Of a DNA stretch of 64,000 bases, positions 52,175-64,000 are shown piece by piece. Each line of letters starts with the position of its first letter. Within the stretch, counting starts at the first letter, position 1. This DNA comes from Sycobia sp. Sy_11 (lineage: Eukaryota; Arthropoda; Insecta; Hymenoptera; Epichrysomallidae): contig JACCIC010000063.1 in the NCBI GenBank assembly GCA_018907035.1, positions 1,249,001 through 1,313,000 of the forward strand, read 5' to 3'. Made by a program: the position numbers and the translations under genes. A model generated the notes under the pieces. The model worked only from the letters and a program-made list of their open reading frames with translations, did no database searches and was not told the DNA's origin.

Positions 52175-52835
52175 CTAATGTTGCGTGCGCAGTACAGTCC
52201 CTTGGGTGTCATTGGGAAAGAGAGCGGAAACAATCTTGTCAATCAATACCGTGCTAGTGGGTTGCATTGGTGCCCTACTCAATCGTGCCATGACTGTTTT
52301 GTATGGTCGTCCCCATAAGTCACTGTTGGCCTCTGCACACAGATCAAGCCAGCATCGACGCTTGCTTACCTTAATGGCCTTGACAAGCGCTCTTTGTACT
52401 TCTTTAAATAAACTATTAAACGTATCGCGATGACATTGCTTGCGCAATTCTGCAATTTCATTTGTCCACGAGTAGACAGATTGACGATGTTTAAATCCGC
52501 TCTTAGTCCTAGTCATCGACGCATCGCATGCTTCAGAGATATGCTTCATGAGTGCATTTGTCAGATGGCCTGGTGCACCATATTCTAAACGCTCTTCTGA
52601 TATGATAGTGGCGAACACTTGACGGTCTAGCGATCTGATGTTCCATTTCCGAATGGGCATCCACTCATTGCACTTATTCTTCACTTTCTTCTCTGTAATC
52701 TCGTACAAGATCGCCCTGTGATCACTGTGGGTGTAAAGGTTGCTTACTCTCCAATTTAGGATCCGCTGAATCAGGTCATCACTGGTGAATGTTACATCAA
52801 TGACAGATTGTTTATCTCCCCTAATGAAAGTGGAT
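52175..52835 (-). mobile_element. R1-type LINE fragment (endonuclease end and linker before RT)
   Basis: One open minus-strand frame of about 220 codons reads RGDKQSVIDVTFTSDDLIQ, then THSDHRAILYEI, the C-terminal SDH motif of APE-type endonucleases. It continues as ACDASMTRTKSGFKHRQ, WTNEIAELRKQCHRDT, KAIKVSKRRCWLDLC and DLWGRPYKTVMARL. The last segments are typical of the linker between endonuclease and reverse transcriptase in R1/Jockey elements of insects. The frame is uninterrupted, which suggests a fairly young insertion, but RT and the 5' end are absent. Confidence 0.8.
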
Positions 52836-53150
52836 TAAAATTCATGTATATATATACATCTCTCTCTATCTCTCCCTCTCCCTCTCTCTGTAGGTGTGTG
52901 TGCGCCTGTAGAATTAATACAATCTGGAATCTTATAATAAATAATTATATTGTAATGGATACATAGATTGCTACCTTCCTTTAATTATTAAACATTATTT
53001 GTTCTATAAAAAAGATAATGAATAATATTTATGTTAAGAAAACTTTCCTTAAATCTTTCATTGTCAATAATGGATTAATATATGTGACATTTGTTCGTGT
53101 ACCATTAACAATTCCTTTTTTTTAATTCGCTGAATATACACGCTAAATTA

Positions 53151-53185
53151 TCAGGTATGTGAATAAGTCTTTCCCGTTTTTTTTC
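53151..53185. repeat. Left inverted terminal repeat of mariner D
   Basis: Reads TCAGGTATGTGAATAAGTCT and onward. It matches the reverse complement of the right end (TTAGGAGTGTGAATAAGTCT), with differences only in the outer bases. Confidence 0.85.
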
Positions 53186-53226
53186 AAATTTTGAGCCTTT
53201 ATTGTGAAAAAATGGTTACAAATGAA

Positions 53227-54264
53227 TTATTGAAAGTATTGGCCATCGCTAGCTACAACTTTTTCCCATCTTTCTGGCAACATACGAATCCCGTTGCGAA
53301 AAAATTCGACCGGTTTGGCCTCTATCCAGTCATCCACCCATTTTTTGGCTTCCTCGTAGGAATGGAAGTGCTGGTCAGCTAGGCCATGCGTCATCGATCT
53401 GAAGAGATGGTAATCAGACGGAGCAACGTCTGGACTATACGGCGGGTGGGGTAGGACTTCCCATTTGAGCGTTTCTAAGTATGTTTTCACCGGCGGTGCA
53501 ACATATGGGCGAGCATTGTCATGTTGCAAAATAACTTTGTCGTGCCTGTCGGAGTATTGTGGCCGTTTTTCTCGCAGTGCGCGGCTCAAACGCATCAATT
53601 GTCGTCGATAGACCTAGCCTGTGATCCTTTCATTCGGTTTCAGAAGCTCATAGTAAACCACACCTAGCTGGTCCCACCATATACAGAGCATGAGCTTGGC
53701 GCCATGAATATTTGGCTTGGCCGTCGATGATGATGCATGGCCGGGTAGTCCCCATGATTTTCTTCGCTTCGAATTATCGTAACGTATCCACTTTTCATCG
53801 CCAGTCACGATACGATGCAGAAAACCCTTTCTTTTATGTCGCTGAAGCAGCTGTTCGCAAGTGAAAAAACGCCGTTCGACGTCTCTCAGCTTCAGTTCGT
53901 ACGGCACCCAATTTCCTTGCTTTTGGATCATTCCCATGGCTTTCAAACGCTTGGAAATGGTTGTTCGGTCAACTCCCAATGCTTCAGCAAGTTCTTCTTG
54001 CGTTTGACAAGAATCTTCATCAAGCAAAGTCGCCAATTCTCGATCTTCAAAAATTTGCGGCCGCCCGGAACGCTCCTTGTCTTCCACGTCGAAATCACCG
54101 CTTTTGAAGCGTCGAAACCATCCGCGAACACTTGAATCATCGACACAACCTTTTCCATAAGCCTCCTGAAGCAATCGATGCGTCTCGGCAGCAGATTTCT
54201 TCAAATTGAACCAATAAAGTGAAACTTCCCGCAAATGACGTCGACTCGGCTCAAATTTCGACAT
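53227..54264 (-). pseudogene. Mariner D transposase with one internal TAG
   Basis: ATG at 54264 gives a 345-codon frame to the stop at 53227, with one in-frame TAG at 53614-53616 (codon 217) and no frameshift. The N-terminal DNA-binding part includes a GRPQIFED hook and VDRTTISKRLKAMG helix-turn-helix. WVPYEL is present at about 120-125. Catalytic residues are D156 (TGDEKW), D249 (QHDNARP) and D284 (YSPDVAPSDYHLF), with 34 residues between the last two, so D,D34D is intact. The stop lies between the first and second Asp, so the product lacks two catalytic residues unless the stop is read through. The alternative is an assembly or allele-specific difference. Confidence 0.9.
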
Positions 54265-54436
54265 TTTCACGATATCAAAAATTTATGATGCGAAAAAATT
54301 TTAACTATCGTGTTAGTATGGAATTGTTGACATATGAATAAGCTTTGATTATGACATATGTAACCATTGAATACTCGCACAGTATTGGTGGCGCCATCTC
54401 TTACAAAAAACGGGAAAGACTTATTCACACTCCTAA

Positions 54437-55773
54437 TAATATAGAATTTTTTAAGTGAAATAAAGGGTAAACAGAAAGCGCTCGTACTCGATTTTGTTGA
54501 AAGTTTGTACATTTATGTCTTTTGGAGTGCTGCTTATAAATATGATACTAACTTTTGTTGCAAATTTAATTTTCACAGTAAAATACATAAAACTTAGAGA
54601 TATGTTATGAATTCTAAGAAAGTTTCGCCACTTGTAAGATGTATCTAATAATTTATACAAAATTTTTTTTAACTGTATAAAATCAAAATTGAGGGAATGA
54701 AACATGGAAGTAAAATTACTTCCATTGTGGTAGTTCAGCGTGGCACTGCAATCGGGGTATACAGGATTCTTCAGCGCGCGGTCTAATATATAAGTCTATG
54801 AAGCAACCTCACAAAGTATCGCCGTCTTGCGGATAATTCTGGCGTGAAGTCCCGCCGTCTAATTCGACACGATTTTAGCGGAGTTTCTACTCCTTCTCTC
54901 TACCCTCCATAGATACGACACCTAACGACCTAACCATCCAGTTCACTAGCAATCCATAGCAGCCCAACAATATGGCCCCAATCAATCCAATGTTTCGCCG
55001 ATGGAACATGTCAAACGTCATAGTCGATGGACTCCGTTTCACAAGTTTCGCTTCGCTGGTCGCGGGTCGCGGGTGTTTTACATTAGTATTCTAGTCCGAT
55101 TCCTATAAATCGCATGACCTTACGACTGTGTATATATATAGTTAGGCGCGTAAGACCAATGTACGAGTCGTACGGATGGCACGACAGCCGTGAGTCGACA
55201 CATGCAACCATTAAAACAGAGTAGTTACGACGTACCGTGTTTTCCCGGCTCCCGACAGTAGTACGAAATGACAAAGTAACAACTATAACAATACAACCCC
55301 TCTAATGATTATAGCTGTCAGTGTTTGTACAAAAAAGTTTTCATGTTTAACTTAGCTATGAATAAGTAGAAGACGAAGAAAGTGTGTAGGTGATGTCTAT
55401 ATATGTATAGGTATACATATATGGATTTATATGTACGACAGCGAGGGGAACACGCATCGGTATATTCGGTATAGCGGCGTCAGTGATTGTGTGCTGATGT
55501 GTATCTGCAACATGGCGAAAAATTGTGACTGTGCAACTGAGAATCGGGCAGCTGAGCCATCGTGGACTGGACTCAGCGACTCACATCGTCGCTCCTCGTC
55601 ACCGACCTCGGCCTCCTGAATGCTTTCACGGACGAAACTCTGTCGCGCCGATATCGTCGCTGGAGGAGGCTTGATAGCCCCCCCGACGAAAAGGAAAAGA
55701 GTGAGCACCAAGGGATAACATACACACATACGTATATCAGCAAGTACACTTTTACCTTGAAGAGTACCGCAAA
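54437..55773 (+). promoter_or_regulatory. Upstream region and 5' leader of CARMIL
   Basis: AT-rich to 54,720, then moderately GC-rich with scattered CG to the ATG at 55774. An initiator-like TCAGTG at 55480 is the best start-site candidate. The leader downstream contains two back-to-back upstream frames: ATG 55497 to TGA 55619 (40 codons) and ATG 55620 to TAA 55718. The second ATG directly follows the first stop. No TATA box is obvious. The start site is an inference. Confidence 0.4.
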
Positions 55774-56592
55774 ATGTCTACGAGATCGCAGCTAACTAAG
55801 GATTTAAACGGTGAATTTAATTCTTTATACTTAATTCTTATTGTAACTTGCAATATTCATATGAAGGATTAGGTTGGAGTATTGCATAGATCAATATTTT
55901 GAATTTCTACGAAAATTTTTTGAAGATGTGTTTTTGGGTTGACTGCCCCGCCCCCTCTAAAACAGTTCAATGTATATTATTCTATATCTGTGCTGTCTGT
56001 GCGTCTCGCTTTCTCTTCGTTGCCGGTATTGACGTGTAAATGCATCACCTACTCCTATTTTATTAAACTAATTAGTCTTAATATTATATGCGTTTCTAAA
56101 CTTATCTATACCCTTTTTTAAATTTTAACAATTTATTTGAATTTTAAAAAAATTGATTAAAACTCATTTAAATTATCTTAAATAAAAAATAGTAAAAGAA
56201 TTTGCATAACTTTTATTATGAAAATTATTATACTATTATAATAGAAAATTATAGAAAGAAACACTTGGACAGTTTCTCTGAATTTATATATGAAAGTATA
56301 TAAAGTATGTACAAATGTAAATTTATATAAAACAATTTCATATCTTTAATTTTGTTTCAATTTACTGTTAAGAGTAAAATAGAGTATGACTTTATCTTGT
56401 TATTGTGCCTTAGATAAGTCAAATAAAATTTTAGTCACATCAATGAATCACAATTACAAAATTTAAATTTATAAGTTTTTACTATTTTGTGTTATCTATT
56501 AGTTTGTTTATTACTATTAGCAACTTTATCTTCGGCATTATCATTTTATATTTTAAATTAAGTCTTATTAAAGTAAATGAAAATATGAAAAA

Positions 56593-56654
<62 letters not shown>

Positions 56655-57090
56655 TATTAAAGCAATTTTTACCTCATGCAAGCTTATTTTGCTACAGATA
56701 TATTTATAATATATTACTCATTTAGAATCCATAAAGAAGATATTCAATAACTGTAAGTACTTTATTAATTAAAAATAAATTAATGAGTTATAATCATCAA
56801 ATTATGATTGATAAATATATAAAAAAATTATTTATTTTATGATTCATAATTATAATCCTTTTCTATTTAAATAAGTATTCTTTATTAGATACTTTACTTT
56901 CTTTTAAATATAATTTATTTTATAACATGCTTCTAAAATAATATATACTTTTTGTAACTTCATTTATAATATAAATTTAGTATTATATATATTTAATATT
57001 TTAGTTTATATTTGATAATATTAACTACTACATATCATAGTTATTATTTATTATTCATTAGTATATTTCATATATTAATTTATATAAATA

Positions 57091-57157
<67 letters not shown>

Positions 57158-58877
57158 ATTACAGTTATAATAAGTATTTAAATAATGGATTTATTATTAT
57201 TTATTTTGCAGAGTCAGTAAAATCACTGTTAGGAAAACATGTTAAAATATTGTTGAAGAATGTTGTAAAATTAGAGACCAAACCAGATAAGCTTGAAAAT
57301 CGTGTTCTAGTAAGTATTAAATTAATCTAATTTCATATTTAGGAAAAAATGTATTTATATTAAAATTCTAATTTTAGGTATTTTCACCATGCCGACTCTT
57401 TCTTTTAACAGCAAAAGTCCCTACAAGGGTAAATCAGTTTCTCCACTTCTTTTCATTATAGAAATCAAAATAAATTTCTTTAAATTTGATTAAATATTTA
57501 TGATTTTATATGATTATTATAGAAGTACTTTATTTTATCAGATCGATTGCCATTTCCATTATTTGGAAATAACATCAGTCGAATCAAAAAGGGCCAATCA
57601 ATTATCACTAGCCGTTGGAGAAAGAGTTTACAACTTTGTTACAATGGGTTTGGGCAGTGTGGATACTACAGAAGTAGATGCAATGATAGAAGCACTTCAC
57701 ACTGCTATTCGAAACATATTTCCAACAGTACCTTTAAAGTAAAGTTTATTCTTAAATTATAATCTAAAATTGAAAAAAACATTATACTTTATCTCTATTA
57801 TAATTTATTGTAACATTTTTTTTATTTTTTATATTATTTTAGTTATATTATCAGAAAAATAGATGTGATACCAGTAAGCAGGTTACAAAGTATACGAGGT
57901 AGCGATTTAGCTAGAAGTACAGAAGCAACTAGAAATACAGGTCCTTGCGGTGGTTTTTCCACACAATATGCCTGCATGTGTGATTTACATAGTGTACCTT
58001 ATAGAGATGAAGTTGCTTGGGTATATTTTATAAAAAATATTTTATTTATTTCAATAAAATTAACATACATATATTAAATTTATATTTATCTAAATAGGAC
58101 GTTGATACAATATATTTATCTCATGATACAAGGGAATTAGATCTAAGGGATTTTGATCATCTTGATCAAAAGGACTTAGTACCAATTATATCAGCTCTTG
58201 AATATAACACATGGTTCACAAAATTACGCGTGTCTCATCTTAAACTTAGTCATGAACCTTTGGATAGATTATTACATGTACTAAAAAGATCTCTTTCTAT
58301 TCAAGAAATTTATCTCGATAATATTGGAGCAAAGTGGTGTGTAGTTTTAAACTTGATTTTGCAAATATTATAGTTTACATTAACTGATTATATTTTCAGG
58401 GATTTTGCACACAAACTCTCTTTAGCATTAATTGCCAATACTAATGCAGTTTTGCATACAATAGATGTATCAAGTAACACTATTGAAGATAAAGGAGCTA
58501 TAAGTTTGTGTGGTGCAATTGCAAGATTAACGCAAGGTTTCTGCTTACATTTATGTACTAACGTTTTTTAAATTTTATTTTGCTCTATTTAAATCTTTGA
58601 TGTGAACATATTTGGAAATTAAGATTAATTATTAAAAATCAAAATTCTATAATTCAAAATTAAATAAATATTCTTATAGATAAAAATTCTTTATGTTATG
58701 TTAAATATATGTTAATAAATTGAACAATCGTTTAACAATCAATTTATATATTGTCTTTGTATAATTAAAAGTAGAAAATACAAAAGATACAAAAAAACAT
58801 AGATAATGTAAAAAAAAGTATTTATATATCATTATAGCATCTACAATTTCTCTATTATTTAATAAAAGAATTGAATA

Positions 58878-58929
<52 letters not shown>

Positions 58930-61900
58930 CATAAACTTTATTTGAAGCTCTAAATTATTTTTTTGAGTGAACAAATTAAAAATCTGATCTAAATATTTTT
59001 ACTGTTCTACTTATTTTAAATTAAAATTAATTTTCTCATGATTCTACAAATTTTCTGTGCCTTCAGGAGCTGCGCATACAACTGGGCCACTAGGAAAATT
59101 ACCTAAAGGCTTACAAAAATTAAATTTAGCTAGATGTGGTTTGACAGGTAAAGGTGTAGGGCAAGTAGCACATGCCTTAAGTTTAAATCGAAGTATGCCT
59201 ACAAGTCTACAATATTTAAATCTTGCTGAAAATACTTTAAAAGATGATATCAATGTAAGCTCACATATGTCTGAAAACTTATACAAACAGTACTAAACTT
59301 TTTTAATTTGATCACATTTTTTTATTTTGATTTAGAATTTGTGCAGTTTTTTGGCTCAGCCAAATGGAATAACTCATTTAGACCTTAGTGGCACTGACAC
59401 AACTTTAGAATGTGTAAGTATAATTTTTAATTTGTCTTAGAGATAATCGAATATTTAACTAAGCAGTTATTTTTAAATTGTACAATTAAAATTAATACAA
59501 TTATTCAAGATCTTGGTAATTATATTCAAGTAAAATATAATTCTAATTGCAATTATAAACTTTAATAGCTTTTTGGTGCTTTGCTGCGAGGTTGTGCAAC
59601 GAATCTAGTCCACTTGAACGTCGCCCGTAATTCGTTCTCAAGCAAAAAAACCAAAGAAATTCCGCCAAGTTTCAAACAATTTTTTACAGCAACTTTATCA
59701 CTTAAGTACTTAAATATTTCCTTCTGTAAACTACCTCTTGAAGCACTTAAGCATCTACTTTTGGGTCTGGCTTGTAATGAAAGCACAGTGGGTCTAGAAC
59801 TTGATATGAGCGGTAATAATCTTGGTTCGATGGGTGCTCATGTACTTGAGTCTTGTATTCATGGTGTTAGATGTATTGCATCTCTCGACATCTCTGAGAG
59901 CAGTGAGTATAATTTATTTTTCAAAATAAAAGTATTTGTTCAAAATTAAAAGTTTTTTAAATTAAAATATAAAGGATTTAATATACTAAATTTGAGAGAT
60001 TTATAACTTTTTTAAATTGTACTCTTATAAGTACATTATTTATCATCAAATTATTATTTAATGATTTTCAATAGACATGGACATAGATTTGGCACAAGTA
60101 ATTACAGCAATAGGCAAAAACAAATCCATAAAACAAGTGTATATGGGTCGTAACACTCTTGGTATGAAAAATAAGCATATAGCTGTTATAATGGATTCCC
60201 TGGTTCAAATGCTTCAAGAGGAAGACTGTGTACTTCAAGCATTACATTTGCCAGATTCTCGACTTAAAGGAGATCTTTATAATCTTATTAATGCTTTAGG
60301 CAGCAATGCATGTCTACGTACACTAGATATTAGTGGTAATCAAATAGGTGATGCAGGTGCAAGACTACTCGCTAAAGCATTACAAATTAATAATCATCTT
60401 AAGACTATTATTTATGATAAAAATAATATCAGTTTACAAGGTTATGCTGATATTGTTCATGCTTTGGAAAGGTCAATTAAATTTATTTTTAAATATTATA
60501 GTTTTATTTTTAATTTATCATTAGGAAACATTCCTTCAATTATATAATTAAATCAATACATAAAAAATTGATTAAGTATTCACTATATGTTTAATGGAAC
60601 ATTATAAAATAAGCAATTAAGAGAAAAAAATAATTTAATTATGATTTCATTATTTTCATTTAACTTTTTTAATATTTATATATAGATTATAATATTTATG
60701 AAATTGATGTGTTATGGCAAACAATTGCATAAAAAATTTTAATGGATATTCTTCATCTTTTAAACTAATTTTTTTATTGTTTTAGAAATTACAGTGTCAG
60801 ACATATGCCATGTCCAATTTTTGATTTACAACCATGCATGAAAACCTCTGCAGAAAAAACCGAACAATTAACTAAAAAAATTCAAGATCTTCTTCAACGC
60901 AATGTTGCACCATGTAAAAATAGTCATGGGCAAGCTTTCAGACTACAACAGGGCTTCCTTTTGAGTTCAACACAGCATATGGTAGATCGACTTGTTGTAC
61001 AAACACAAGATACAATCAAGGCTTTAGCAGCAGAAAGCTGCAGTGCTAATGATGATATAAATTATGCAACTGGTTTGATTCAAGATGCTGATAATTCAAA
61101 ACAGTTATTACCAAGGTTGCATGAAGTACTACAAAGACGAGATGAGAACAATCCTGTTGAGGCAAAACTTACTGAAACTGGCAGTCAAATTTATAAAGTT
61201 GTTTCCAGTTACCTTCAAGTAAATTTAATTTGCTCATTTTATAAATCTTTTTTTTTTTTTTAATTTTTAATGAATTTAATAGATATTACTAGAATTTATA
61301 TATAGTTTTACATTAACGGGATGTAGACTACTTTTTTATACCAATAGAAGAAGTACAATTTTCGCTAATATTATAAGTATACATTAAATTATTGCAATTT
61401 TTTATTAATTTTTTTTTTTCAAATCTATTTTATATTGCTGTTCAATTTTTAAACAAATTTGTCAAACAATGTGGAAATAAGATATTTTTGAAAATATTAT
61501 GTAAAATTTTTAATTATGAAATGCATAAAAACAGGGTTTTTTAACAGTTTGATAAATCCATTTAAAACTGTGCAACAACTACAATTTGTAATAAATTAAT
61601 GTGTACCTGTAATTTTATTTGAATTTATAAAAAAGTAGTTAGCATCCTTTTATCGATCGTTACATTTAGAAAAACTTGCGTTAATTGTTTCAATTTATGA
61701 ATAATATTAAGTAAGATTAAAATATACAACTTAATATTTATTAGTTCTTGTTTATAGATGGCAAAATGATTTTTTTTCCTAAAATGTATTTACTACATTA
61801 TATTTGTAAAATAAAAAATACAATTATGTTTACAGGATTCTTTAGATGCAATGATAAAATGTGCTAACGAACAATGTCCCACTATTCTAGAACAAACTGT

Positions 61901-63981
61901 TGTTAATAGGGATGCCGATTACGATGATAATGAATCCATGACTTTAGAAGAGCATCTTCGCGATTCTTGCAATGAAAAAAATAAATTAACTTTAGATTTT
62001 ATACAAAGTACAATATCGGAACAAGCTGGAGCAGACATAATGAACAGGGTGAAGTTAGTATTATTAATTATACCTTTATTTTGCATTTATTTTATTATAG
62101 TATTCTAAGATAATTTATTAAACATTATGCAGAAAACTTTTATAACTTAAATTACATATATCTCTGAATTAAAGAAGAATATTGTTATATAATAAAAATA
62201 ATTATGCAACTATTTAAGATTATTATTACTCTATTGTTTTTTTTTTTTTTTTTTTTTTTTAGCGAACTAAATCTTACGGTGGCGGCACATATCTCAGACC
62301 GTATTACAGATCAAGTTATTGAATCACTCTCTACTAGTTATAAGAATTTAATAGGTGAGTGCGAAATACGAACACGAAGCAGTACACCTGACGTTTTACG
62401 ACCGAGTGCTGGTTCAACAAGTAGCGGCGGAGGTAGTGTGATCGGTGTAGGAGCGGGAAATATGACGCTGAGCGTAACCACAGGTACATCGGTTATTGAG
62501 AGGACAAGCCTTGCCATGGATGAAGAGGAAGATACTCAACGAAATGAACAAGATAGGGATAGTATGGAAAATGACAATCATACACTTTTAGGAAAAGCAA
62601 TGGGGCGGCTTTCGGCTGATGATGATTCACCGATGGTGAGTTTATCGAGTCATTGTATTCGAAGATAGGGTTATGGTTAAAGAAAAATATAGGCTATATA
62701 AAAGATGTGATGATAATCATTTTCACAACTTTAAATAAGTACGAAATTTTTATCAACTAATTTTAAATATTACCATATTAATAATATATATTAATGAAAA
62801 TTCTGGATTTATTTTAATAATGCAAACTTTAAAATGAGTATGTAGGAGTTATAATATACACTTTTTAATATAACGATTGCAGTGAATGAAATTTACAATA
62901 GATTCATTTTTTAGTTATCTCCTAATTACAAACAATTTATGTATACTTTTACCTTTGTTTAAGCCTTGTATTTTCTATTTTATTAAATTTCAAAGTATGA
63001 GTTTTGACAGTAATTTAGAATAAAGTTTTTAAGATATAATAGAAAATGAAAATCTTTTATTCTTTTAAGCTAATTTTTTTAGACAAACTATACTTTATAG
63101 TTGGTTAATATAAATTATTTAAGTTAATTTTCATTAAAATTAGTAATATTTTTCGTGCTGCTGAATAATTTAAAAACCTTTCAAAATACTTTATATTAAA
63201 ATTCAACTATCTTGTCTAAGTAATAGTAGTAGTAATAATAATATTAATAATTTGTTAAATCTTATTTTGAAATAACTATGTTGCATCAGTATTGAGTACA
63301 ATTTTGAAGACAGTATTAATAAATGGTAGAGCTCATTAATCAAGTGATTTGTTTATATTGTAATATTTATATTGTGATGTTTATATGTGAATACAGATGT
63401 TTATATTGTGGTATTTTAAAAATTATAATTGAAAAATGAGAATCGTTTTATAACTTAATAGACCATGTTACTGCTACTGAAATTTTTTAAATTCTTTCAA
63501 TTTCGTTTTCACTGTGTTTTGTAATAAAGATTTCTTACAGCTGAGAAAAAAAATTAAATAATTTATATTTATATAATTTCATTTATGAGTATATTTCTTT
63601 ATTAATTTACTTCGATTTCAAAATGTGAAAATGAATCATAAGTATTTGTATGTGGTGGATTTTATGGTACTAACATATTTGCTTATTTTGCTTTTCTTTA
63701 CTGCATGCCTTGCAGTTGGATTACTTAAATCTTGTAAGTATAATTGCTTAACAGTGATCTACTAACAATTTTAATTAATAATCTTAACATAAAATCTAAT
63801 GAATAAAAATTGTAACTTTGCCAGGCTACACCACATCTATCTAATAAACGCAAGAACCTATATGGTAGAAAATTACGGCCTAAATCCGTTGTAGATTCTG
63901 TAGAAGGTTTGTCAGCTGATGATATTCCAGACCTTTTACCATCGTCTTCTTCTTCACTGCCCAAAGGTCAACAAACAGAAG
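55774..63981 (+). CDS. CARMIL (capping protein, Arp2/3 and myosin I linker; LRRC16 family), 3' partial
   Basis: Sixteen exons join in phase: 55774-55810, 57212-57309, 57378-57428, 57542-57738, 57843-58020, 58098-58336, 58400-58536, 59067-59254, 59336-59413, 59569-59902, 60075-60471, 60786-61218, 61836-62053, 62263-62635, 63716-63733, 63825-63981 (1,044 codons, continuing). Residues 15-125 form the non-canonical PH domain. The linker has the family signature GPCGGFSTQYACMCD, then WDVDTIYLSHDTREL. Residues about 200-650 are leucine-rich repeats (LQKLNLARCGLTGKG, ITHLDLSGTDTTLE, LRTLDISGNQIGDAG). Residues 670-960 are the helical dimerisation domain (AFRLQQGFLLSSTQ, ELNLTVAAHISDRI). The basic KRKNLYGRKLRPKS follows. 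CARMILs bind and inhibit actin capping protein at the membrane; the CPI motif should lie beyond the window. The identification is firm. Odd points are an 18-base exon 15 (LDYLNL) and extra residues TQGAAHTTGPLG at the exon 7/8 border. Confidence 0.95.
56598..56652. repeat. (GT)n microsatellite in CARMIL intron 1
   Basis: About 55 bases of GT; the open frame of Cys-Val repeats across it is not a gene. Confidence 0.9.
57092..57154. repeat. (GA)n microsatellite just before CARMIL exon 2
   Basis: About 62 bases of GA, ending some 57 bases upstream of the exon 2 acceptor. Confidence 0.9.
58878..58927. repeat. (TA)n microsatellite in CARMIL intron 7
   Basis: About 50 bases of TA within the 530-base intron between exons 7 and 8. 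Confidence 0.9.
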
Positions 63982-64000
63982 GTAATTTATACAATAATCG

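Larger units (their letters stand above)
53151..54436 (-). mobile_element. Near-intact mariner, family D, with matching inverted repeats
   Basis: A 1,286-bp unit is bounded by inverted ends sharing GTGAATAAGTCTTTCCCG plus a T run (about 28 of 30 identical) and flanked on both sides by TA, the mariner target duplication (53149-53150 and 54437-54438). The length is normal for mariner. It carries a transposase frame with a single stop, listed separately. High end identity and an almost unbroken frame suggest recent activity. Confidence 0.92.

Overview
This is a nuclear window from an insect, most likely a hymenopteran. Introns and spacers are very AT-rich, some exons are strongly GC-rich, introns have GT/AG borders, TA and GA/CT microsatellites abound, and several mariner families sit beside Ty3/gypsy and R1-type LINE debris. 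The order assignment is an inference; no species-specific marker was recognised.

Layout. (1) 515-6813 (+): the last three coding exons of a cell-surface receptor tail, best read as an Ig-superfamily adhesion protein of the Kirre/Roughest type (identity tentative). Its UGA stop is followed in frame by a 47-codon acidic, coding-like extension ending in a PDZ-ligand-like STRL. A long 3' UTR probably runs to about 13.5 kb and contains many Pumilio-type UGUANAUA sites. (2) 13.8-22.2 kb: AT-rich intergenic DNA with three GC-rich islands. (3) 23,005-38,500 (+): a complete seven-exon gene with TATA and initiator, a signal-peptide exon and poly(A) signal, for a 547-residue secreted Gly/Ser/Tyr/His/Gln-rich protein that I do not recognise. 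A candidate minus-strand terminal exon converges on it. (4) 39.7-54.4 kb: a transposon graveyard with five mariner-type copies from at least four families, two decayed gypsy elements, an R1-like LINE piece, a CCHC gag-like fragment, a 2.4-kb array of a 13-bp minisatellite and a Helitron-type 3' terminus. One 1,286-bp mariner is intact except for one internal TAG. (5) 55,774-63,981 (+): the first 16 coding exons, about 1,044 residues, of CARMIL, the actin capping-protein regulator. The gene continues past the right edge.

The three host genes show no common pathway. Exon composition differs sharply: genes 1 and 3 are GC-rich, whereas CARMIL is AT-rich like its introns. The best leads are the readthrough extension, the secreted low-complexity protein and the minisatellite/Helitron unit. 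All exon joins were checked for reading phase by hand. Family names come from remembered motifs and no database search was run.
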